In this document: positions 14,497-19,613 of the stretch, piece by piece
Layout: each line of letters begins with the position of its first letter
How positions within the stretch are numbered: position 1 is the first letter of the stretch
Made by a program: the position numbers and the translations under genes
Notes under the pieces: model-generated
The model's input: the letters and a program-made list of their open reading frames with translations, nothing else
The model's database searches: none
What the model was told of the DNA's origin: nothing
Origin: Actinomycetota bacterium
GTDB taxonomy: Bacteria > Actinomycetota > Thermoleophilia > Gaiellales > Gaiellaceae
DNA: 19,613 bases
Assembly: GCA_005883245.1 (NCBI GenBank)
Contig: VAXT01000047.1
Coordinates: 1-19,613, forward strand
Direction of reading: 5' to 3'

Positions 14497-15306
14497 CTAC
14501 CGATTGCCGTGCGCGCCGCGACGGGTCAGCGCAACGGCACCGCACTCCGCCGCAAAAGCGAGCGCTTCCTCGGGGCGATCGCCTCTCCCCAGCGCGAACG
14601 TGAGGCCCGCCGCGAAGGAATCGCCTGCGCCGTATGCGTCGACGACCGGCCCTGGAAGCTCGGCGGCCGCAAAGGTGCCTCGCTCGGCCCCGGCCACGAA
14701 CGAGCCCCCCTCCCGGCCCATCGTCGAGACGACCAGCCGCGGGGCGGGATCGAGCGCCCCGGGCCGATAGCCCTCGCTCGGGTCGCGGCCGCTGCGGACG
14801 AGGGCGTCGAGCTGGACGTGAGCCTCGATGAGCGTGGGCAGCTCGCGTGCGGTTGCGACGACGACGCGCGCGCGCCGCGCTTCTCGCAGCGCGTCCACGT
14901 CCCCGGCGCTGAAGTAAACGGCGTCGACGTCGTCCAGCTCGTGCCACGGGAGCGGATCGCGCCCGTGCGGGTGCAGCTTCGAGCCCATGAGCGTGATCGT
15001 CCGCTCGCCCTCGTCGTCGAGATACGTGAAGGCGCGGCGCTGGGGCTCGTCCCGGGTCGCTGCGTGGACGCGACAACCGAGCCTCTCCAGCGCAGCGCGC
15101 GCGTGGCGGCCCAGTTCGTCATTGCCGACCGCGACGAAGAAGTCGACGTCTGCGCCGAGCCGCACGAGCTCGCCCGCAGCGACCGCGCCGCCGCCTGCGG
15201 GCTCCTCCCACGTGTCGGATGCAGTGACGATCTCGCCCTGGCGCGGAAGCCGTTCGACCTCCGCGAAGCGGACCCACTCCACGTGTCCGACGACCGCCGC
15301 CCTCAC
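14497..15306 (-). CDS. PfkB-family (ribokinase-like) carbohydrate kinase
   Basis: Product of 269 aa, somewhat short for PfkB (usually about 300). Seen: the N-terminal VVGHVEWVRF strand (about 5-14), the GGGAVAAGELVRLGADVDFF substrate-binding stretch (about 38-57), the VGNDELGRHA segment, and the C-terminal ATP/anion-hole signature DAYGAGDSFAAGLTFALGRG with the catalytic base Asp in GAGD. The substrate (sugar or nucleoside) cannot be read from the sequence. The GTG at 15304-15306 is chosen because GAGAGG lies about eight bases upstream and the fold starts right after it; the frame stays open much further up but without homology. First gene of an operon with the MMPL transporter. Confidence 0.9.
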   Translation of the reverse strand: MRAAVVGHVEWVRFAEVERLPRQGEIVTASDTWEEPAGGGAVAAGELVRLGADVDFFVAVGNDELGRHARAALERLGCRVHAATRDEPQRRAFTYLDDEGERTITLMGSKLHPHGRDPLPWHELDDVDAVYFSAGDVDALREARRARVVVATARELPTLIEAHVQLDALVRSGRDPSEGYRPGALDPAPRLVVSTMGREGGSFVAGAERGTFAAAELPGPVVDAYGAGDSFAAGLTFALGRGDRPEEALAFAAECGAVALTRRGAHGNR

Positions 15307-15324
15307 AGATCCGACCTCTCCCGC

Positions 15325-15353
15325 GTTAGACAAGATGATGGCTCTAGTGTCGG
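15325..15353 (-). promoter_or_regulatory. Possible promoter for the kinase-MMPL operon
   Basis: On the minus strand CCGACA (15348-15353) and TCTAAC (15325-15330) are separated by 17 bp, each matching 4 of 6 consensus bases, and sit 18 nt upstream of the GTG start. Plausible for a housekeeping sigma factor, but weak. Confidence 0.4.
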
Positions 15354-15375
15354 TTCTGAAAGCGTCTGTTTTTCC

Positions 15376-15888
15376 ATGAATGGGTCGACCGGTCAGTTCC
15401 GACGGCCCCGCGAGCAAAGCCCGCGTGGCCTGAAAGCGGCACCGCAAGCGGTGCCTCCGTTCGAATCTTTCTACGAGGAGCACCGCGACGCTGTGTTGCG
15501 CGAGCTCCGGCGCCTCGTCGGCAAGGATGCCGAGGATGCCTACCAGGAGACCTTCCTGCGCGCATTGCGCGCTTACGGCCGGCTGAAGCACACCGAGAAC
15601 CTGCGCGCGTGGGTGCTGACGATCGCGCGGCGCGTCGCCGTCGATCACTACCGTCGCCGCGAGGCCACCCCGGTCGTCGTCGAGCCCGAGACCGATTGCC
15701 GCCCCGCGTATGCGGAGCTCCGCGAGCTCGCGGACGGGCTCCCGCGCAAGGAGCGCGCCGCGGTTGTGTTGCGCTACGGCTACGACATGTCCTACGCGGC
15801 GATCGGCGCCGCGCTCGGCTCGACGGAGGATGCGGCGCGCCAGGCCGCGTCCGCAGGAGTACGAAGACTCAGAAGGAGGATGCAATGA
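15376..15888 (+). CDS. ECF-type sigma-70 family RNA polymerase sigma factor
   Basis: Product of up to 170 aa. The sigma2 domain starts at FESFYEEHRDAVLRELRRLV (about 29-48) and runs through DAYQETFLRALRAY and WVLTIARRVAVDHYRRRE (about 76-93). Sigma4 lies in LPRKERAAVVLRYGYDMSYAAIGAALGSTEDAARQ. No SigI/SnoaL-type extension and no adjacent anti-sigma gene are seen. The first 25 residues (STGQFRRPREQSPRGLK and neighbours) come from repeat copy 3 and resemble the tail on MurC. The ATG at 15376 has no Shine-Dalgarno sequence; a GTG at 15451, exactly at the end of the repeat, would give a family-like start (MPPFESF). The stop overlaps the start of the broken ogt gene (ATGA), so the two were built as a coupled pair. 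Confidence 0.85.
   Translation: MNGSTGQFRRPREQSPRGLKAAPQAVPPFESFYEEHRDAVLRELRRLVGKDAEDAYQETFLRALRAYGRLKHTENLRAWVLTIARRVAVDHYRRREATPVVVEPETDCRPAYAELRELADGLPRKERAAVVLRYGYDMSYAAIGAALGSTEDAARQAASAGVRRLRRRMQ
15381..15458 (+). repeat. Two-hairpin element, copy 3 (5' end of the sigma gene)
   Basis: Core GACCGGTCAGTTCCGACGG, then hairpin 1 with GGCCCCGCG / CGCGTGGCC (8 of 9 pairs, loop AGCAAAGCC), then a perfect 8 bp hairpin 2 GGCACCGC-AA-GCGGTGCC (15438-15455). It begins 5 nt after the ATG at 15376 and ends where the sigma2 domain begins. It is in the same orientation and same reading frame relative to its gene as copy 1 in murC. Confidence 0.87.
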
Positions 15889-16396
15889 CCGTCTCCCCCA
15901 CTCTCGACGCACGGTTCCGCGAAGCGGCTGCGGCCGCAGGCCTGCTCGACGTCGCGTACGACCTCGCGGAGACGCCGATCGGGACGCTGCTCGGGCGACG
16001 AAGCCGATCGATCCGGTTCGCCACCAGCTCGACGAGTACTTCGAGGGCAAGCGCACCGAGTTCGAGCTGCCGATCGACCTCCGGCACCAGGCGCCGTTCA
16101 GCCGTGCCGTGCTCAACCGTCTTGCCCGTGTCCCCTATGGACACCTGACGACCTACGGCGCCCTCGCTGCCGAGGCTCACCGCCCGAGAGCGGCGAGGGC
16201 CGTGGGAACCGTCATGAACCGGAACCCGGTGCCGATCGTGCTCCCCTGCCACCGCGTCGTCGGCGCGAACGGATCGCTCACCGGGTACGGCGGCGGCCTC
16301 GAGCGCAAGGAGCTGCTCCTCAAGCTGGAGGGAGCGCTTCAGCCGACGCTGCCAGACGCGCCGCCCGCGCCTCCTGGCGGTCCGTCGTCCGCCTGA
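15885..16396 (+). pseudogene. ogt: Broken O6-methylguanine-DNA methyltransferase (Ogt-type)
   Basis: The ATG at 15885 opens a frame (MTVSPTLDARFREAAAAAGLLDVAYDL-) that reads the family's N-terminus to GTLLG near 15995, then drifts into nonsense and stops at 16148. The rest of the protein continues in another frame from about 15995: PVRHQLDEYFEGKRTEFELP, PYGHLTTYGALAAEA, the alkyl-acceptor site PCHRVVGANGSLTGYGGGL, ending in TGA at 16394-16396. Compared with the usual Ogt layout about 30 residues between the two parts are missing, so a deletion of length 3n+1 explains both loss and frameshift. A sequencing or assembly error is the alternative, though a lone indel would not remove 30 residues. 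The catalytic Cys remains, but no good start exists in the second frame. The gene is coupled to the sigma factor (ATGA). Confidence 0.75.
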
Positions 16397-16474
16397 TCAC
16401 GAGGACGGCGAGAACAGCCTGCTCGGCAACGCCGCGTTTCGACGACGCGCGACTTTAAGCGTGAACCGTTCCAC

Positions 16475-16504
16475 TTGACATGTGACTTTTTGGTCACTTA
16501 TCAT
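16475..16504 (+). promoter_or_regulatory. Strong promoter with internal palindrome for arsR-AHSA1 operon
   Basis: TTGACA (16475-16480) and TATCAT (16499-16504) are 18 bp apart. Between them is the inverted repeat GTGAC-N6-GTCAC (16482-16497), a likely operator for the ArsR protein encoded next door. The start codon at 16513 is only eight bases after the -10 box, so the transcript is probably leaderless; a GGAG exists but is two bases from the ATG, too close to act. This stretch is A/T-rich compared with its surroundings. Confidence 0.75.
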
Positions 16505-16512
16505 CCGGAGCC

Positions 16513-16836
16513 ATGAAGACCGACGACGACCTCGTGTTCAGGGCGCTCGCCGACCCCACGCGCAGGCATCTCCTCGACCGGCTCTACGAGCGTGACGGCC
16601 GAACGCTCACCGAGCTCGAGTCGGAGCTCGAGATGACTCGCTTCGGGGTCATGAAGCACCTGCGCCTCCTCGAGGAGGCCGGGCTCGTCGTCACGCGCCG
16701 GGAGGGGCGGCAGAAGCTCCACTACCTCAATCCGGTCCCGATCCGGCTGATCCACGACCGGTGGATCGACAAGTACCGGGAGCGCCAGGTGTCGGCGCTC
16801 GCGAACCTCAAGTCAGAGTTGGAGGAGACTGCATGA
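16513..16836 (+). CDS. ArsR-family winged-helix transcriptional repressor
   Basis: Product of 107 aa. The ALADPTRRHLLDRLYERDGRTLTELE stretch (about 11-36), recognition-helix region MTRFGVMKHLRLLEEAGLV (about 41-59) and wing TRREGRQKLHYLNP (about 61-74) are classic ArsR, of the subgroup that ends in PIRLIHDRWIDKY and is usually paired with an SRPBCC protein. No metal-binding CxC motif is present, so it is unlikely to be a metal sensor. Its stop overlaps the next start (ATGA). It probably represses its own operon through the palindrome between -35 and -10; the inducing signal is unknown. Confidence 0.92.
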   Translation: MKTDDDLVFRALADPTRRHLLDRLYERDGRTLTELESELEMTRFGVMKHLRLLEEAGLVVTRREGRQKLHYLNPVPIRLIHDRWIDKYRERQVSALANLKSELEETA

Positions 16837-17288
16837 CGACCATGACCGAACAGGCGACCCAGGTGTACTCCGTCTTCATCCGCGCCACGCCCGAGCAGGT
16901 GTGGGACGGGATCACGAAGCCGGAGTTCACGACCCGCTACTTCTACGGGACGAAGATCGACTCGACGTTCGAGCCGGCCACGCCTTACCTGAGCGTCGCT
17001 GCCGACGGCGGCGAGACACTCGTCGACGGCGAGATCATCGAGTCAGACCCGCCGCGCATCCTGCGGCACACCTGGCGCTCGCTCTTCGACGGCGAGACGG
17101 CCGCCGAGCCGCCGAGCCGGGTGACGTGGGAGATCGAGCCCCAGGAAAGCGGCGTGACGAAGCTGACCGTCACGCACGACCAGCTCGAGGCCTCGCCGAA
17201 GACCGCCGCGGGCGTCGCCGGCGGCTGGAGCTACGTGCTCAGCGGCCTGAAGACGCTGCTGGAGACGGGCGAGCCGCTCCAGGGCTAG
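16833..17288 (+). CDS. SRPBCC / AHSA1-domain protein
   Basis: Product of 151 aa with the START-like helix-grip fold. It begins QVYSVFIRATPEQVWDGITKPEFTTRYF (about 9-36), continues with the GEIIESDPPRILRHTWR strand region and ends KLTVTHDQLE...GGWSYVLSGLKTLLETG, the AHSA1 (Aha1 C-terminal-like) pattern. Such proteins bind small hydrophobic ligands; no enzyme activity can be assigned. The ATG at 16833 overlaps the arsR stop and has GGAGGAG a few bases upstream, so translation is strong and coupled. Together with the ArsR gene it forms a compact, self-regulated two-gene unit. Confidence 0.92.
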   Translation: MTTMTEQATQVYSVFIRATPEQVWDGITKPEFTTRYFYGTKIDSTFEPATPYLSVAADGGETLVDGEIIESDPPRILRHTWRSLFDGETAAEPPSRVTWEIEPQESGVTKLTVTHDQLEASPKTAAGVAGGWSYVLSGLKTLLETGEPLQG

Positions 17289-17303
17289 GAGCCGATCGCA
17301 TCG

Positions 17304-17328
17304 GAGCGGGCCTCACTGAGGCCCGCTC
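17304..17328. terminator. Strong hairpin between the AHSA1 and response regulator genes
   Basis: An 11 bp perfect stem (GAGCGGGCCTC / GAGGCCCGCTC) with loop ACT lies 15 nt after the AHSA1 stop and 45 nt beyond the stop of the convergent regulator gene. It could terminate in both directions. No U-tract is present, as is common in high-GC actinobacteria. Confidence 0.7.
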
Positions 17329-17372
17329 TCAGCCCGTGGCGCGTTGCCGTTTCTTGCCGCGGACTCAACGGT

Positions 17373-18023
17373 TCAGTCGCCGAGCAGGCAGTAGCCGACG
17401 CCCCACACGTTGCGGACGTAACCGCCGCCGAGGCGGCGCCGCAATCGCGAGGCGTGAGAATCGAGTGTGCGCGTTCTTCCTGCCGAACGGAACCCCCACA
17501 CATCGCGCAGGAGCTCGTCCTTCGTGAACACGCGCTGCGGGTCGCTCGCGAGCTTCAGCAGCAGCTCGTACTCCTTCGTCGGGAGGACGACGCGGCGGCC
17601 GACCACGGTCACGCGCCTCGTCGGACGGTCGATCTCGATCTCGCCGGCGGTCATTTGCTCGGACTCGGGCGGCGCAACTCGGCGCAGCACGGCACGGATC
17701 CGCGCGACGAGCTCGTCGTAGTGGAACGGCCGGTCGAGGTAGTCGTCGCAGCCGCGGTCGAAGGCTCGCACTCGGTCGACGGGGTCCGACTCCTGGGAGC
17801 CGAGCAGGATCACCGGTACCTCGCGGTCGCGCTCCCGCAGGCGGCGGCAGAGCTCAAGCCCCTCGGGGTCGCCGATCAGGACGAGGTCCGGGCACAGCCG
17901 CTCGAGCAGCTCGAGCGCCTCCCCGTCCGTTACGCCGACGACCTCGAAGCCGTCCTGCGCAAGATGGCGCTCGAGGAAGCTCCGCGTGGCCTCCTCGGGC
18001 TCTGCGAGCAGCACCGCCGACAT
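17373..18023 (-). CDS. OmpR-family response regulator with degenerate receiver
   Basis: Product of 216 aa from the ATG at 18021-18023 (a GTG at 18047 would add eight residues). Receiver about 3-115, winged-helix DNA-binding domain about 125-216 with TKEYELLLKLASDPQRVFTKDELLRDVWG and the RRRLGGGYVRNVWGVGYCL end. In the receiver the usual conserved sites are changed. The acidic pair reads AEPEE (one Asp replaced by Pro). The phospho-acceptor segment reads PDLVLIGDPEG, with Gly at the normal Asp position, a neighbouring Asp and a shortened loop. The Thr/Ser switch is Gly (ILLGSQ) and the conserved Lys is Arg (DDYLDRPF). The DNA-binding half looks intact. No histidine kinase gene is adjacent, so it is probably an orphan, phosphorylation-independent regulator. 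Confidence 0.9.
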   Translation of the reverse strand: MSAVLLAEPEEATRSFLERHLAQDGFEVVGVTDGEALELLERLCPDLVLIGDPEGLELCRRLRERDREVPVILLGSQESDPVDRVRAFDRGCDDYLDRPFHYDELVARIRAVLRRVAPPESEQMTAGEIEIDRPTRRVTVVGRRVVLPTKEYELLLKLASDPQRVFTKDELLRDVWGFRSAGRTRTLDSHASRLRRRLGGGYVRNVWGVGYCLLGD

Positions 18024-18071
18024 GCACTCGACGCTAGCGGCGACCACCGCGGGGCGCCAGATGTCCTTTCA

Positions 18072-18096
18072 GTCGAGTCTGTGTCGAAGAATCGAC
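18072..18096. promoter_or_regulatory. GTCGA repeats upstream of the response regulator
   Basis: GTCGA occurs at 18072-18076 and again 11 bp later at 18083-18087, followed by TCGAC at 18092-18096, so the set forms one direct and one inverted repeat. OmpR-family proteins usually bind direct repeats spaced about 10-11 bp. This is a candidate operator for the adjacent regulator; no clear promoter hexamers were found. Confidence 0.3.
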
Positions 18097-18133
18097 AGCC
18101 CGCGCGAACGGTCGTGGCCATAACGGAGACACG

Positions 18134-18165
18134 GGGCCGGCGCGAGCTGTTCGCCGCGCCGGCCC
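18134..18165 (-). terminator. Strong hairpin after the large hypothetical gene
   Basis: The arms GGGCCGGCGCG and CGCGCCGGCCC form a perfect 11 bp stem with a 10 nt loop, 18 nt past the stop of the gene that ends at 18184. The U-tract is poor. It separates that gene from the response regulator. Confidence 0.65.
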
Positions 18166-18183
18166 ACTCCATCCCTTAGCTCA

Positions 18184-19613
18184 CTAGCAACCCGGGAGCT
18201 TGAAGCTCGCGATTCGCGTGTGCCACGGTCTGCCGTCCTCCGGGGTCCCGGACGTCGGGTAGTACTCGTTCACGTACCAGAACGTGCAGTCGTCAGAGGG
18301 ATCGACCGTCATGTCCGTGTAGTCGCCCCAACGCGAGTTCGTCGTCGTCTGGACGCCCGAACCGTTGATGATCGTTCCTTCTCCGAGCGTCATCTGCCCG
18401 AGCGGGTCGCCGGCGAGGCGGCCGGTGTAGCGAATGCCTGGATAGACGGTGCTTCCGTTCACGACGCTGTACCCGAGAGCCATGTCGCCCTTCTTGTCCT
18501 GGGCGATGCTTCCCATCCAGCGGTGGACTCCGTCGCCTGGTGCGTACGTGCCCTGCTGGTACAGGCTGTACGTCCCGCCTGTCCGCCTGATCTCGTACCA
18601 GCGGGCGCCGGCGATCCCTGGGGTCGCCTCGACCGACTGGTTCGTGACCAGCGCCTCGTAGTCCTTGAAGTTGCGGTAAGCGAGCCGAAATGTCGGCCGC
18701 TGCCGGTAGGAGAGGATGTCGAGGTACTGCGCTGGATCCACGATGCCCGGCTGTGGCAGGCAGTCGCGCGAGGTCGGCGCGCACGGGAAGATCGAGTCGA
18801 AGGCTGCCGTCGGCAGCTGCGTGTTCAGCGTCAGCGAGGCAAGCGGCGTCGATCGCCATTTCACCGTGAGGTCCCAGATATTCAGTGCGTCGAACGTGGC
18901 GCCGTACGACGCGTTGTCGTCCTGCGTCCCGACGATCGGGATCGCCGCGTCGCTCCTGGGCTTCTGCTTTCCGTCGACGTCCGCCGGCAACAGCCCGTCA
19001 CCTACGAGCGGCAGGATGTCCGGATCGTTACCGTCGAGGAAGAAGTTCACAGCCCGCGCGGGCTCGCCGTTCACCATCTTGTTCTTCTCGAGGGCGTAGA
19101 CGCCGATGCCGTACTCGACGGTCGGCCCGAACTCCCGCGTCGTCAGCACGTAGGAGTCCGTCCAGTTCCCGTATTTCGGGTAGTCCGGGAAGAACTGGAA
19201 GTGCCCCGTCTCGAAGGCGTACCGGTAGTAGCTTCCGGTGGGGTCACTGGTCGTCGACACGGCGACGCAGTTCCAGAAGGGCTTGCTCGGATCGTCAAGA
19301 CCGCTCGTAGTGAACTGCGAGAGGATCCAGCGGTCCATGAACTGGTCGTAGAGGACGACTGGATCGCCGGAGGGCTCGGTGCAGTCTGGGACGGCGAAGC
19401 CATCCCAGAGAGTGCCCGTGTCGACGGGCCCCAGCAGCCTGTTGCCGCTCTTGTCGTAGACGGCGAAGGTCAGGTTGACCATTTCGACGTAGTTGTTCGG
19501 CCCGACCTCGCCGTTCGGGTCGGGTGGGTTTACGCGAAAGCCGAAGATGTCGAAGTTGTCCTGGTTGCTGAGTCCTTCGAAGTTCTGCTGCGTTGAGGGG
19601 ATCGTCGCGTCCG
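18184..19613 (-). CDS. Large secreted-type protein of unknown function (N-terminus outside window)
   Basis: About 476 codons are visible and the frame runs off the right edge, so the true start and any signal peptide are not seen. The region beginning FEGLSNQDNFDIFGFRVNPP, then DPNGEVGPNNYVEMVNLTFA and VYDKSGNRLLGP, with GDPVVLYDQFMDRWILSQF and DPTGSYYRYAF, matches a widespread family of predicted extracellular proteins that I recall from many bacteria but that has no assigned activity. The many aromatic, Gly, Asn and Asp-rich strands suggest a beta-rich, possibly beta-propeller fold. Four Cys (two pairs about the CAPTSRDC stretch, and near the ends) would fit an exported protein. It ends IASFKLPGC. 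The first Met in the window (19482) is internal, not the start. No function is claimed. Confidence 0.8.
   Translation of the reverse strand, partial: DATIPSTQQNFEGLSNQDNFDIFGFRVNPPDPNGEVGPNNYVEMVNLTFAVYDKSGNRLLGPVDTGTLWDGFAVPDCTEPSGDPVVLYDQFMDRWILSQFTTSGLDDPSKPFWNCVAVSTTSDPTGSYYRYAFETGHFQFFPDYPKYGNWTDSYVLTTREFGPTVEYGIGVYALEKNKMVNGEPARAVNFFLDGNDPDILPLVGDGLLPADVDGKQKPRSDAAIPIVGTQDDNASYGATFDALNIWDLTVKWRSTPLASLTLNTQLPTAAFDSIFPCAPTSRDCLPQPGIVDPAQYLDILSYRQRPTFRLAYRNFKDYEALVTNQSVEATPGIAGARWYEIRRTGGTYSLYQQGTYAPGDGVHRWMGSIAQDKKGDMALGYSVVNGSTVYPGIRYTGRLAGDPLGQMTLGEGTIINGSGVQTTTNSRWGDYTDMTVDPSDDCTFWYVNEYYPTSGTPEDGRPWHTRIASFKLPGC

Noticed and set aside
13027..15375. A very long plus-strand frame that continues into the sigma factor
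   Set aside because: It reads antisense through the MMPL and kinase genes; only the part from about 15376 (or 15451) resembles a protein family.
15307..16116. A minus-strand upstream extension of the kinase frame
   Set aside because: It is antisense to the sigma and ogt genes. The GTG at 15306 has a ribosome site, and the PfkB fold begins there.
1..19613. CRISPR arrays, tRNA or rRNA genes, insertion sequences, phage genes, defence systems
   Set aside because: No regularly spaced direct repeats, cloverleaf-like genes, transposases or phage-type proteins were seen on either strand.

Overview
The window is high-GC DNA with tightly packed genes. It looks like a chromosomal segment from an actinobacterium. 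The flavour of the proteins (MurG with an EADAQLGLANRLAAPFAERV-type segment, the DAP-type MurE, the ECF sigma factor next to an Ogt-type methyltransferase) suggests the deep-branching Thermoleophilia (Gaiellales/Solirubrobacterales), but that placement is inference from memory of the families, not a search result.

About 60% of the window (1-11863, all minus strand) is a canonical division and cell wall (dcw) cluster, read right to left: mraZ, rsmH, ftsL, ftsI, murE, murF, mraY, murD, ftsW, murG, murC (murC runs off the left edge). Most junctions are 1-4 nt start/stop overlaps (TGATG, ATGA, GTGA, TTGA, TAGTG), so the cluster is probably one translationally coupled operon. The breaks are a 186 bp gap between ftsI and murE that holds two hairpins, and a 98 bp gap between mraY and murD that holds a repeat element. 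Upstream of mraZ lie four GTGG boxes at exact 10 bp spacing, a textbook-like MraZ operator.

From 12019 onward the content is accessory: a small ABM-fold protein (+); a PfkB-type sugar kinase and an MMPL transporter in one minus-strand operon; a divergent ECF-type sigma factor translationally coupled to an O6-methylguanine methyltransferase gene that is broken by an internal deletion and frameshift; an ArsR repressor plus SRPBCC/AHSA1 pair behind a strong, apparently leaderless promoter with an internal palindrome; an OmpR-type regulator with a degenerate receiver domain; and the C-terminal part of a large uncharacterised secreted-type protein.

The most unusual feature is a dispersed element of about 80 bp with two adjacent hairpins, present three times (1036-1115, 4515-4592, 15381-15458). 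The stems differ between copies yet remain largely paired, while the loops and a 5' core are conserved. Each copy is in sense orientation and immediately 5' of the conserved coding part of an unrelated gene (murC, murD, the sigma factor). In murC and the sigma factor it is translated in the same frame, adding a related N-terminal tail. In front of murD it forms a 33-codon mini-ORF that abuts the mraY stop and overlaps the murD start.
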